A DNA stretch of 64,000 bases from Alitta virens (taxonomy: Eukaryota; Annelida; Polychaeta; Phyllodocida; Nereididae): positions 19,723,912 through 19,787,911 of the forward strand of contig OW028585.1 of assembly GCA_932294295.1 (NCBI GenBank), read 5' to 3'. The notes beneath the pieces were generated by a model that had not been told where the DNA came from, made no database searches, and saw nothing but the letters and a program-made list of their open reading frames with translations. Within the stretch, counting starts at the first letter, position 1. Each line of letters starts with the position of its first letter. Position numbers and translations under genes: made by a program. This document shows positions 9,180 through 22,949 of the stretch, piece by piece.

Positions 9180-11474
9180 CAATATCTGTGCAAACGTTCT
9201 ACTTAGGCCTCAAAGTTTGCTAAATGGCCAAAATGAAAACAAAGAATTTGGCCACAACTGCTCATAACTAATGTATGTGTAGTACAGCATTTAGGTCAAG
9301 TGGTTTATAGGCAAATAAGGCAGAAAACTTTTAATCTAAGGAAAGCAACCATTATTCGGAGGTCAATGTAAATTTGATATTGCATGGCTTATATTTGGAC
9401 ATTGCTAAAACATGGCGAATATGTCTCGTTCAGCTATGTGAAATTTTCAGTTAGCTAACATTTACACTCCAAAGGCCAACACAATGAACAGCACTGTGTG
9501 CATATTGTGTTCCTAACATAAGAGACATTTGACCTTGTGCAGCTTTGTGTAATATTAAACTCAGATATGCGAAATGTTCAGTTAGCAAACATTTCCTTCG
9601 ATTTAGTCTTTGTTAGCAGTAGCATGAAGGCTACAATTGCAAACAAAGTTCTTCTGCATTTTTCATCCTTTAATTTACAAAAGGACCAAAGCATAAGGAA
9701 CAGCACTGTATTGCATAGCATGCTTTTGGACATGGCAAAAAGACAGCTAAAGTGTCCTGCACAGCTATGTGAAATGTTCAGTTAGTTAACATTTCCGTTG
9801 ATTTAGTCATTTTCGAGCAGGCTACGATACCAAACAACTTAGTTCTGCATTTGGAACCCTTAGATTTGCAGAAAGGTCAGAGCATCAAGAACATTACTTT
9901 GTGAATTGTTACAATCTATCAGTCGCATGAGAATTTGACATTGTATTGCATGCATTTGGACATGGTGAAAACCCAGCAAATATGTCCTGGACAGCTATGT
10001 GAAATGTTCAGCTAGCCAACATTTCCTTTGATTTAGCCATTTTTGAGCAGTAGCTTGAAGGTTACAATTAGAAGATACTTATTTCTGTATTTTATACCCT
10101 TTTATTTGCAGAAAGGTCAAAGCATTTAGAACAGCACTGTGTGCATATTGTGTTCTTAACATAAGTGAAATATGAACATGTGCAGCTTTGTGAATTGTTA
10201 AAATCTATCAGTAAAATTACAAAGTTGATATTGTATAGCATGCATTCGGACATGGCTAAAACACGGCAAAAGTGTCCTGCACACCTATGTGAAATGTTCA
10301 GTAGCAAACATTTCCTATTATTTAGTGTTTTTTGAGCACCTGCTTAAAGGCTACGATAGCAAACAACTTATTTCTGGATTTTGGACCCTGTTATTTGCAA
10401 AAAGGCCAAACCATAAAGAACAGCACAGTGTGGATATTGTGTTCTTAGCACAAGTGAAATATGAACTGGTGCAGCTTTGTGAATTGTTAAAATCTATCAG
10501 TAACATGAGAAATTTGATATTGGACATGCCGAAAACACGGCAAAAGTGTCCTGGACAGCTATGTGAAATGTTTAGCTGGCTAACATACCCTTCATTTAGC
10601 TATTTTTCAGCAGTAGCTTGAAGGCTACAATTGCAGACCACTTTGTATTATAATTTGGATGTTTTAATTTGGAGAAGCCAACACACAAAGAACAGCACTG
10701 TGTGCATGTTGTGCTCCTATCATAAGCAAGATATGAGGTTGTGCAGTTTTGTGAAGTGTCATACTCTTGCGGTTACATGACAACTTTGATATTGCATGGC
10801 TTTTTTACCTTTGTGTGGGTTTTAAGTCGAAAGCTACAATTGCAATAACTTAGTATTGCACTTTGGATCAATTAATTTGCAGAAAGGCCAATACACAAAG
10901 AACAGCACTGTGTGCTTATCGTGATCCTAACATGTGGGAAATTTGAACTTGTGGAGCTTGCTCTCACTAGCATGACAATTTTGATATTGCATGGCTTGTA
11001 TTGGACATGGCTAAAATATTGCACTTTGGCAGAAAATGTACCCACAAAGCCATGTGAAATATCAGACCTTCTGTCAGATATGCTTTGAAAGCAACAACAG
11101 CTAAGGCTTTGTATAGTATTGTGCTTTAGGCCTTTGATATTCATAGACTTTTGGGATGTGCTTTGAAGCATATAAAGAAAATAGTTTAAGTCTGTGTAAA
11201 TTAGAAAACCTGGAACTTTTGCTGAAAGGCTTACACTGATATTAACGTAATTTTGCCTAGTATACTAATTAATTGACAGCTATCCATACAGCAAGACAAA
11301 ATTGACATTTTGTAATGCTCTAGTACTGTCCTTGTCTGACCAACTTTGCGCCCAAGTTGGCCTGACAATGGCAAACTTGATCATAAATCCTAATTTGGCA
11401 TACTATGGGTCACAACATCACATATCTGTAATATTGAAGTTTGGGTTTTAGGCATTGGTCAAAGGCCTACTACA
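9180..11474 (+). repeat. Unit U5 (2,295 bp, hybrid)
   Basis: The first half is U1/U3-like (agcatgaagg, agcatttagaac). The second half switches to the next group: 'gcaacaac' near offset 1914 and ttgcgccc. The exchange point lies between offsets about 950 and 1914, so U5 looks like a crossover or conversion product between the left dimer and the U6 group. Confidence 0.96.
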
Positions 11475-13769
11475 CAATATCTGTGCAAACGTTCTACTTA
11501 GGCCTCAAAGTTTGCTAAATGGCCAAAATGAAAACAAAGAATTTGGCCACAACTGCTCATAACTAATGTATGTGTAGTACAGCATTTAGGTCAAGTGGTT
11601 TATAGGCAAATAAGGCAGACAACTTTTAATCTAAGGAAAGCAACCATTATTCGGAGGTCAATGTAAATTTGATATTGCATGGCTTATATTTGGACATTGC
11701 TAAAACATGGCGAATATGTCTCGTTCAGCTATGTGAAATTTTCAGTTAGCTAACATTTACACTCCAAAGGCCAACACAATGAACAGCACTGTGTGCATAT
11801 TGTGTTCCTAACATAAGAGACATTTGACCTTGTGCAGCTTTGTGTAATATTAAACTCAGATATGCGAAATGTTCAGTTAGCAAACATTTCCTTCGATTTA
11901 GTCTTTGTTAGCAGTAGCATGAAGGCTACAATTGCAAACAAAGTTCTTCTGCATTTTTCATCCTTTAATTTAGAAAAGGACCAAAGCATAAGGAACAGCA
12001 CTGTATTGCATAGCATGCTTTTGGACATGGCAAAAAGACAGCTAAAGTGTCCTGCACAGCTATGTGAAATGTTCAGTTAGTTAACATTTCCGTTGATTTA
12101 GTCATTTTCAAGCAGGCTACGATACCAAACAACTTAGTTCTGCATTTGGAACCCTTAAATTTGCAGAAAGGTCAGAGCATCAAGAACATTACTTTGTGAA
12201 TTGTTACAATCTATCAGTCGCATGAGAATTTGACATTGTATTGCATGCATTTGGACATGGTGAAAACCCAGCAAATATGTCCTGGACAGCTATGTGAAAT
12301 GTTCAGCTAGCCAACATTTCCTTTGATTTAGCCATTTTTGAGCAGTAGCTTGAAGGTAACAATTAGAAGATACTTATTTCTGTATTTTATACCCTTTTAT
12401 TTGCAGAAAGGTCAAAGCATTAAGAACAGCACTATATGCATATTGTGTTCTTAACATAAGTTAAATATGAACATGTGCAGCTTTGTGAATTGTTAAAATC
12501 TATCAGTAAAATTACAAAGTTGATATTGTATAGCATGCATTCGGACATGGCTAAAACACGGCAAAAGTGTCCTGCACACCTATGTGAAATGTTCAGTAGC
12601 AAACATTTCCTATTATTTAGTGTTTTTTGAGCACCTGCTTAAAGGCTACGATAGCAAACAACTTATTTCTGGATTTTGGACCCTGTTATTTGCAAAAAGG
12701 CCAAACCATAAAGAACAGCACAGTGTGGATATTGTGTTCTTAGCACAAGTGAAATATGAACTGGTGCAGCTTTGTGAATTGTTAAAATCTATCAGTAACA
12801 TGAGAAATTTGATATTGGACATGCCGAAAACACGGCAAAAGTGTCCTGGACAGCTATGTGAAATGTTTAGCTGGCTAACATACCCTTCATTTAGCTATTT
12901 TTCAGCAGTAGCTTGAAGGCTACAATTGCAGACCACTTTGTATTATAATTTGGATGTTTTAATTTGGAGAAGCCAACACACAAAGAACAGCACTGTGTGC
13001 ATGTTGTGCTCCTATCATAAGCAAGATATGAGGTTGTGCAGTTTTGTGAAATGTCATACTCTTGCGGTTACATGACAACTTTGATATTGCATGGCTCTTT
13101 TACCTTTGTGTGGGTTTTAAGTCGAAAGCTACAATTGCAATAACTTAGTATTGCACTTTGGATCAATTAATTTGCAGAAAGGCCAATACACAAAGAACAG
13201 CACTGTGTGCTTATCGTGATCCTAACATGTGGGAAATTTGAACTTGTGGAGCTTGCTCTCACTAGCATGACAATTTTGATATTGCATGGCTTGTATTGGA
13301 CATGGCTAAAATATTGCACTTTGGCAGAAAATGTACCCACAAAGCCATGTGAAATATCAGACCTTCTGTCAGATATGCTTTGAAAGCAACAACAGCTAAG
13401 GCTTTGTATAGTATTGTGCTTTAGGCGTTTGATATTCATAGACTTTTGGGATGTGCTTTGAAGCATATAAAGAAAATAGTTTAAGTCTGTGTAAATTAGA
13501 AAACCTGGAACTTTTGCTGAAAGGCTTACACTGATATTAACGTAATTTTGCCTAGTATACTAATTAATTGACAGCTATCCATACAGCAAGACAAAATTGA
13601 CATTTTGTAATGCTCTAGTACTGTCCTTGTCTGACCAACTTTGCGCCCAAGTTGGCCTGACAATGGCAAACTTGATCATAAATCCTAATTTGGCATACTA
13701 TGGGTCACAACATCACATATCTGTAATATTGAAGTTTGGGTTTTAGGCATTGGTCAAAGGCCTACTACA
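11475..13769 (+). repeat. Unit U6 (2,295 bp)
   Basis: It is rich in private changes: 'ggcagacaac' near offset 145, 'ttagaaaagg', 'ttttcaagcag', 'gaaggtaacaa', 'actatatgc' near 957, 'gtgaaatgtcat', 'ggctcttttacc' and 'ggcgtttgat'. The last four recur only in the 3' part of U13, identifying U6 as its source type. Confidence 0.96.
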
Positions 13770-16064
13770 CAATATCTGTGCAAACGTTCTACTTAGGCCT
13801 CAAAGTTTGCTAAATGGCCAAAATGAAAACAAAGAATTTGGCCACAACTGCTCATAACTAATGTATGTGTAGTACAGCATTTAGGTCAAGTGGTTTATAG
13901 GCAAATAAGGCAGAAAACTTTTAATCTAAGGAAGGCAACCATTATTCGGAGGTCAATGTAAATTTGATATTGCATGGCTTATATTTGGACATTGCTAAAA
14001 CATGGCGAATATGTCTCGTTCAGCTATGTGAAATTTTCAGTTAGCTAACATTTACACTCCAAAGGCCAACACAATGAACAGCACTGTGTGCATATTGTGT
14101 TCCTAACATAAGAGACATTTGACCTTGTGCAGCTTTGTGTAATATTAAACTCAGATATGCGAAATGTTCAGTTAGCAAACATTTCCTTCGATTTAGTCTT
14201 TGTTAGCAGTAGCTTGAAGGCTACAATTGCAAACAAAGTTCTTCTGCATTTTTCATCCTTTAATTTACAAAAGGACCAAAGCATAAGGAACAGCACTGTA
14301 TTGCATAGCATGCTTTTGGACATGGCAAAAAGACAGCTAAAGTGTCCTGCACAGCTATGTGAAATGTTCAGTTAGTTAACATTTCCGTTGATTTAGTCAT
14401 TTTCGAGCAGGCTACGATACCAAACAACTTAGTTCTGCATTTGGAACCCTTAGATTTGCAGAAAGGTCAGAGCATCAAGAACATTACTTTGTGAATTGTT
14501 ACAATCTATCAGTCGCATGAGAATTTGACATTGTATTGCATGCATTTGGACATGGTGAAAACCCAGCAAATATGTCCTGGACAGCTATGTGAAATGTTCA
14601 GCTAGCCAACATTTCCTTTGATTTAGCCATTTTTGAGCAGTAGCTTGAAGGTTACAATTAGAAGATACTTATTTCTGTATTTTATACCCTTTTATTTGCA
14701 GAAAGGTCAAAGCATTAAGAACAGCACTGTGTGCATATTGTGTTCTTAACATAAGTTAAATATGAACATGTGCAGCTTTGTGAATTGTTAAAATCTATCA
14801 GTAAAATTACAAAGTTGATATTGTATAGCATGCATTCGGACATGGCTAAAACACGGCAAAAGTGTCCTGCACACCTATGTGAAATGTTCAGTAGCAAACA
14901 TTTCCTATTATTTAGTGTTTTTTGAGCACCTGCTTAAAGGCTACGATAGCAAGCAACTTATTTCTGGATTTTGGACCCTGTTATTTGCAAAAAGGCCAAA
15001 CCATAAAGAACAGCACAGTGTGGATATTGTGTTCTTAGCACAAGTGAAATATGAACTGGTGCAGCTTTGTGAATTGTTAAAATCTATCAGTAACATGAGA
15101 AATTTGATATTGGACATGCCGAAAACACGGCAAAAGTGTCCTGGACAGCTATGTGAAATGTTTAGCTGGCTAACATACCCTTCATTTAGCGATTTTTCAG
15201 CAGTAGCATGAAGGCTACAATTGCAGACCACTTTGTATTATAATTTGGATGTTTTAATTTGGAGAAGCCAACACACAAAGAACAGCACTGTGTGCATGTT
15301 GTGCTCCTATCATAAGCAAGATATGAGGTTGTGCAGTTTTGTGAAGTGTCATACTCTTGCGGTTACATGACAAATTTGATATTGCATGGCTTTTTTACCT
15401 TTGTGTGGGTTTTAAGTCGAAAGCTACAATTGCAATAACTTAGTATTGCACTTTGGACCAATTAATATGCAGAAAGGCCAATACACAAAGAACAGCACTG
15501 TGTGCTTATCGTGATCCTAACATGTGGGAAATTTGAACTTGTGGAGCTTGCTCTCACTAGCATGACAATTTTGATATTGCATGGCTTGTATTGGACATGG
15601 CTAAAATATTGCACTTTGGCAGAAAATGTACCCACAAAGCCATGTGAAATATCAGACCTTCTGTCAGATGTGCTTTGAAAGCAACAACAGCTAAGGCTTT
15701 GTATAGTATTGTGTTTTAGGCCTTTGATATTCATAGACTTTTGGGATGTGCTTTGAAGCATATAAAGAAAATAGTTTAAGTCTGTGTAAATTAGAAAACC
15801 TGGAACTTTTGCTGAAAGGCTTACACTGATATTAACGTAATTTTGCCTAGTATACTAATTAATTGACAGCTATCCATACAGCAAGACAAAATTGACATTT
15901 TGTAATGCTCTAGTACTGTCCTTGTCTGACCAACTCTGCGCCCAAGTTGGCCTGACAATGGCAAACTTGATCATAAATCCTAATTTGGCATACTATGGGT
16001 CACAACATCACATATCTGTAATATTGAAGTTTGGGTTTTAGGCATTGGTCTAAGGCCTACTACA
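13770..16064 (+). repeat. Unit U7 (2,295 bp), pairs with U14
   Basis: Private variants shared only with U14, 15,817 bp downstream: 'ggaaggcaacc', 'gatagcaagcaac' and 'ggtctaaggcc'. Own changes are 'ttagcgattt' and 'agcatgaagg' at the s5 position. It is the first unit with 'cagatgtgc' and 'ctctgcgccc'. Confidence 0.96.
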
Positions 16065-18359
16065 CAATATCTGTGCAAACGTTCTACTTAGGCCTCAAAG
16101 TTTGCTAAATGGCCAAAATGAAAACAAAGAATTTGGCCACAACTGCTCATAATTAATGTATGTGTAGTACAGCATTTAGGTCAAGTGGTTTATAGGCAAA
16201 TAAGGCAGAAAACTTTTAATCTAAGGAAAGCAACCATTACTCGGAGGTCAATGTAAATTTGATATTGCATGGCTTATATTTGGACATTGCTAAAACATGG
16301 CGAATATGTCTCGTTCAGCTATGTGAAATTTTCAGTTAGCTAACATTTACACTCCAAAGGCCAACACAATGAACAGCACTGTGTGCATATTGTGTTCCTA
16401 ACATAAGAGACATTTGACCTTGTGCAGCTTTGTGTAATATTAAACTCAGATATGCGAAATGTTCAGTTAGCAAACATTTCCTTCGATTTAGTCTTTGTTA
16501 GCAGTAGCTTGAAGGCTACAATTGCAAACAAAGTTCTTCTGCATTTTTCATCCTTTAATTTACAAAAGGACCAAAGCATAAGGAACAGCACTGTATTGCA
16601 TAGCATGCTTTTGGACATGGCAAAAAGACAGCTAAAGTGTCCTGCACAGCTATGTGAAATGTTCAGTTAGTTAACATTTCCGTTGATTTAGTCATTTTCG
16701 AGCAGGCTACGATACCAAACTATTTAGTTCTGCATTTGGAACCCTTTAATTTGCAGAAAGGTCAGAGTATCAAGAACATTACTTTGTGAATTGTTACAAT
16801 CTATCAGTCGCATGAGAATTTAACATTGTATTGCATGCATTTGGACATGGTGAAAACCCAGCAAATATGTCCTGGACAGCTATGTGAAATGTTCAGCTAG
16901 CCAACATTTCCTTTGATTTAGCCATTTTTGAGCAGTAGCTTGAAGGTTACAATTAGAAGATACTTATTTCTGTATTTTATAACCTTTTATTTGCAGAAAG
17001 GTCAAAGCATTAAGAACAGCACTGTATGCATATTGTGTTCTTAACATAAGTTAAATATGAACATGTGCAGCTTTGTGAATTGTTAAAATCTATCAGTAAA
17101 ATTACAAAGTTGATATTGTATAGCATGCATTCGGACATGGCTAAAACACGGCAAAAGTGTCCTGCACACCTATGTGAAATGTTCAGTAGCAAACATTTCC
17201 TATTATTTAGTGTTTTTTGAGCACCTGCTTAAAGGCTACGATAGCAAACAACTTATTTCTGGATTTTGGACCCTGTTATTTGCAAAAAGGCCAAACCATA
17301 AAGAACAGCACAGTGTGGATATTGTGTTCTTAGCACAAGTGAAATATGAACTGGTGCAGCTTTGTGAATTGTTAAAATCTATCAGTAACATGAGAAATTT
17401 GATATTGGACATGCCGAAAACACGGCAAAAGTGTCCTGGACAGCTATGTGAAATGTTTAGCTGGCTAACATACCCTTCATTTAGCTATTTTTCAGCAGTA
17501 GCTTGAAGGCTACAATTGCAGACCACTTTGTATTATAATTTGGATGTTTTAATTTGGAGAAGCCAACACACAAAGAACAGCACTGTGTGCATGTTGTGCT
17601 CCTATCATAAGCAAGATATGAGGTTGTGCAGTTTTGTGAAGTGTCATACACTTGCGGTTACATGACAAATTTGATATTGCATGGCTTTTTTACCTTTGTG
17701 TGGGTTTTAAGTCGAAAGCTACAATTGCAATAACTTAGTATTGCACTTTGGACCAATTAATATGCAGAAAGGCCAATACACAAAGAACAGCACTGTGTGC
17801 TTATCGTGATCCTAACATGTGGGAAATTTGAACTTGTGGAGCTTGCTCTCACTAGCATGACAATTTTGATATTGCATGGCTTGTATTGGACATGGCTAAA
17901 ATATTGCACTTTGGCAGAAAATGTACCCACAAAGCCATGTGAAATATCAGACCTTCTGTCAGATGTGCTTTGAAAGCAACAACAGCTAAGGCTTTGTATA
18001 GTATTGTGTTTTAGGCCTTTGATATTCATAGACTTTTGGGATGTGCTTTGAAGCATATAAAGAAAATAGTTTAAGTCTGTGTAAATTAGAAAACCTGGAA
18101 CTTTTGCTGAAAGGCTTACACTGATATTAACGTAATTTTGCCTAGTATACTAATTAATTGACAGCTATCCATACAGCAAGACAAAATTGACATTTTGTAA
18201 TGCTCTAGTACTGTCCTTGTCTGACCAACTCTGCGCCCAAGTTGGCCTGACAATGGCAAACTTGATCATAAATCCTAATTTGGCATACTATGGGTCACAA
18301 CATCACATATCTGTAATATTGAAGTTTGGGTTTTAGGCATTGGTCAAAGGCCTACTACA
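16065..18359 (+). repeat. Unit U8 (2,295 bp), pairs with U15
   Basis: 'agagtatcaag', 'tttaacattg' and 'catacacttgc' are shared only with U15. 'caaactatttag' is close to U15's caaacaatttag. It has 'gaccaattaatatgc', as do U7, U14 and U15. Confidence 0.96.
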
Positions 18360-20654
18360 CAATATCTGTGCAAACGTTCTACTTAGGCCTCAAAGTTTGC
18401 TAAATGGCCAAAATGAAAACAAAGAATTTGGCCACAACTGCTCATAATTAATGTATGTGTAGTACAGCATTTAGGTCAAGTGGTTTATAGGCAAATAAGG
18501 CAGAAAACTTTTAATCTAAGGAAAGCAACCATTACTCGGAGGTCAATGTAAATTTGATATTGCATGGCGTATATTTGGACATTGCTAAAACATGGCGAAT
18601 ATGTCTCGTTCAGCTATGTGAAATTTTCAGTTAGCTAACATTTACACTCCAAAGGCCAACACAATGAACAGCACTGTGTGCATATTGTGTTCCTAACATA
18701 AGAGACATTTGACCTTGTGCAGCTTTGTGTAATATTAAACTCAGATATGCGAAATGTTCAGTTAGCAAACATTTCCTTCGATTTAGTCTTTGTTAGCAGT
18801 AGCTTGAAGGCTACAATTGCAAACAAAGTTCTTCTGCATTTTTCATCCTTTAATTTACAAAAGGACCAAAGCATTAGGAACAGCACTGTATTGCATAGCA
18901 TGCTTTTGGACATGGCAAAAAGACAGCTAAAGTGTCCTGCACAGCTATGTGAAATGTTCAGTTAGTCAACATTTCCGTTGATTTAGTCATTTTCGAGCAG
19001 GCTACGATACCAAACATCTTAGTTCTGCATTTGGAACCCTTAAATTTGCAGAAAGGTCAGAGCATCAAGAACATTACTTTGTGAATTGTTACAATCTATT
19101 AGTCGCATGAGAATTTGACATTGTATTGCATGCATTTGGACATGGTGAAAACCCAGCAAATATGTCCTGGACAGCTATGTGAAATGTTCAGCTAGCCAAC
19201 ATTTCCTTTGATTTAGCCATTTTTGAGCAGTAGCTTGAAGGTTACAATTAGAAGATACTTATTTCTGTATTTTATAACCTTTTATTTGCAGAAAGGTCAA
19301 AGCATTAAGAACAGCACTGTATGCATATTGTGTTCTTAACATAAGTTAAATATGAACATGTGCAGCTTTGTGAATTGTTAAAATCTATCAGTAAAATTAC
19401 AAAGTTGATATTGTATAGCATGCATTCGGACATGGCTAAAACACGGCAAAAGTGTCCTGCACACCTATGTGAAATGTTCAGTAGCAAACATTTCCTATTA
19501 TTTAGTGTTTTTTGAGCACCTGCTTAAAGGCTACGATAGCAAACAACTTATTTCTGGATTTTGGACCCTGTTATTTGCAAAAAGGCCAAACCATAAAGAA
19601 CAGCACAGTGTGGATATTGTGTTCTTAGCACAAGTGAAATATGAACTGGTGCAGCTTTGTGAATTGTTAAAATCTATCAGTAACATGAGAAATTTGATAT
19701 TGGACATGCCGAAAACACGGCAAAAGTGTCCTGGACAGCTATGTGAAATGTTTAGCTGGCTAACATACCCTTCATTTAGCTATTTTTCAGCAGTAGTTTG
19801 AAGGCTACAATTGCAGACCACTTTGTATTATAATTTGGATGTTTTAATTTGGAGAAGCCAACACACAAAGAACAGCACTGTGTGCATGTTGTGCTCCTAT
19901 CATAAGCAAGATATGAGGTTGTGCAGTTTTGTGAAGTGTCATACTCTTGCGGTTACATGACAAATTTGATATTGCATGGCCTTTTTACCTTTGTGTGGGT
20001 TTTAAGTCGAAAGCTACAATTGCAATAACTTAGTATTGCACTTTGGACCAATTAATTTGCAGAAAGGCCAATACACAAAGAACAGCACTGTGTGCTTATC
20101 ATGATCCTAACATGTGGGAAATTTGAACTTGTGGAGCTTGCTCTCACTAGCATGACAATTTTGATATTGCATGGCTTGTATTGGACATGGCTAAAATATT
20201 GCACTTTGGCAGAAAATGTACCCACAAAGCCATGTGAAATATCAGACCTTCTGTCAGATGTGCTTTGAAAGCAACAACAGCTAAGGCTTTGTATAGTATT
20301 GTGTTTTAGGCCTTTGATATTCATAGACTTTTGGGATGTGCTTTGAAGCATATAAAGAAAATAGTTTAAGTCTGTGTAAATTAGAAAACCTGGAACTTTT
20401 GCTGAAAGGCTTACACTGATATTAACGTAATTTTGCCTAGTATACTAATTAATTGACAGCTATCCATACAGGAAGACAAAATATATATTTATTAATGCTC
20501 TAGTACTGTCCTTGTCTGACCAACTTTGCGCCCAAGTTGGCCTGACAATGGCAAACTTGATCATAAATCCTAATTTGGCATACTATGGGTCACAACATCA
20601 CATATCTGTAATATTGAAGTTTGGGTTTTAGGCATTGGTCAAAGGCCTACTACA
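18360..20654 (+). repeat. Unit U9 (2,295 bp), body has no partner in the second block
   Basis: Private changes are 'ggcgtatattt', 'gcattagg', 'caaacatctt', 'ctattagtcg', 'agtagtttgaagg' and 'tcatgatcc' (the last also in U28). Its 3' end has the 'ggaag' plus 'tatatattta' variant, which reappears at the end of U15. The U9 body itself is not found again 13.5-15.8 kb away. Confidence 0.95.
20471..20495 (+). repeat. Variable AT tract at offset about 2112 (variant form)
   Basis: Most units read 'aaaattgacattttg' here. U9, U15, U22, U23, U24, U25, U26 and U27 read 'aaaatatatatttatt': same length, five substitutions packed into about ten bases, inherited all or none. The preceding c to g change (ggaag) accompanies it except in U25 and U27. 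Confidence 0.85.
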
Positions 20655-22949
20655 CAATATCTGTGCAAACGTTCTACTTAGGCCTCAAAGTTTGCTAAAT
20701 GGCCAAAATGAAAACAAAGAATTTGGCCACAACTGCTCATAATTAATGTATGTGTAGTACAGCATTTAGGTCAAGTGGTTTATAGGCAAATAAGGCAGAA
20801 AACTTTTAATCTAAGGAAAGCAACCATTATTCGGAGGTCAATGTAAATTTGATATTGCATGGCTTATATTTGGACATTGCTAAAACATGGCGAATATGTC
20901 TCGTTCAGCTATGTGAAATTTTCAGTTAGCTAACATTTACACTCCAAAGGCCAACACAATGAACAGCACTGTGTGCATATTGTGTTCCTAACATAAGAGA
21001 CATTTGACCTTGTGCAGCTTTGTGTAATATTAAACTTAGATATGCGAAATGTTCAGTTAGCAAACATTTCCTTTGATTTAGTCTTTGTTAGCAGTAGCTT
21101 GAAGGCTACAATTGCAAACAAAGTTCTTCTGCATTTTTCATCCTTCAATTTACAAAAGGACCAAAGCATAAGGAACAGCACTGTATTGCATAGCATGCTT
21201 TTGGACATGGCAAAAAGACAGCTAAAGTGTCCTGCACAGCTATGTGAAATGTTCAGTTAGTCAACATTTCCGTTGATTTAGTCATTTTCGAGCAGGCTAC
21301 GATACCAAACAACTTAGTTCTGCATTTGGAACCCTTAAATTTGCAGAAAGGTCAGAGCATCAAGAACATTACTTTGTGAATTGTTACAATCTATCAGTCG
21401 CATGAGAATTTGACATTGTATTGCATGCATTTGGACATGGTGAAAACCCAGCAAATATGTCCTGGACAGCTATGTGAAATGTTCAGCTAGCCAACATTTC
21501 CTTTGATTTAGCCATTTTTGAGCAGTAGCTTGAAGGTTACAATTAGAAGATACTTATTTCTGTATTTTATACCCTTTTATTTGCAGAAAGGTCAAAGCAT
21601 TAAGAACAGCACTGTATGCATATTGTGTTCTTAACATAAGTGAAATATGAACATGTGCAGCTTTGTGAATTGTTAAAATCTATCAGTAAAATTACAAAGT
21701 TGATATTGTATAGCATGCATTCGGACATGGCTAAAACACGGCAAAAGTGTCCTGCACACCTATGTGAAATGTTCAGTAGCAAACATTTCCTATCATTTAG
21801 TGTTTTTTGAGCACCTGCTTAAAGGCTACGATAGCAAACAACTTATTTCTGGATTTTGGACCCTGTTATTTGCAAAAAGGCCAAACCATAAAGAACAGCA
21901 CAGTGTGGATATTGTGTTCTTAGCACAAGTGAAATATGAACTGGTGCAGCTTTGTGAATTGTTAAAATCTATCAGTAACATGAGAAATTTGATATTGGAC
22001 ATGCCGAAAACACAGCAAAAGTGTCCTGGACAGCTATGTGAAATGTTTAGCTGGCTAACATACCCTTCATTTAGCTATTTTTTAGCAGTAGCTTGAAGGC
22101 TACAATTGGAGACCACTTTGTATTATAATTTGGATGTTTTAATTTGGAGAAGCCAACACACAAAGAATAGCACTGTGTGCATGTTGTGCTCCTATCATAA
22201 GCAAGATATGAGGTTGTGCAGTTTTGTGAAGTGTCATACTCTTGCGGTTACATGACAAATTTGATATTGCATGGCTTTTTTACCTTTGTGTGGGTTTTAA
22301 GTCGAAAGCTACAATTGCAATAACTTAGTATTGCACTTTGGACCATCTAATTTGCAGAAAGGCCAATACACAAAGAACAGCACTGTGTGCTTATCGTGAT
22401 CCTAACATGTGGGAAATTTGAACTTGTGGAGCTTGCTCTCACTAGCATGACAATTTTGATATTGCATGGCTTGTATTGGACATGGCTAAAATATTGCACT
22501 TTGGCAGAAAATGTACCCACAAAGCCATGTGAAATATCAGACCTTCTGTCAGATGTGCTTTGAAAGCAACAACAGCTAAGGCTTTGTATAGTATTGTGTT
22601 TTAGGCCTTTGATATTCATAGACTTTTGGGATGTGCTTTGAAGCATATAAAGAAAATAGTTTAAGTCTGTGTAAATTAGAAAACCTGGAACTTTTGCTGA
22701 AAGGCTTACACTGATATTAACGTAATTTTGCCTAGTATACTAATTTATTGACAGCTATCCATACAGCAAGACAAAATTGACATTTTGTAATGCTCTAGTA
22801 CTGTCCTTGTCTGACCAACTCTGCGCCCAAGTTGGCCTGACAATGGCAAACTTGATCATAAATCCTAATTTGGCATACTATGGGTCACAACGTCACATAT
22901 CTGTAATATTGAAGTTTGGGTTTTAGGCATTGGTCAAAGGCCTACTACA
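20655..22949 (+). repeat. Unit U10 (2,295 bp), pairs with U16
   Basis: Shared with U16, 13,522 bp downstream: 'aacttagatatg', 'ccttcaattt', 'tttttagcag', 'agaatagcactg', 'gaccatctaattt', 'aatttattgac' and 'cgtcacat'. U10 differs from U16 at 'attattcgg' and 'cagctatgtg'. Confidence 0.96.
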
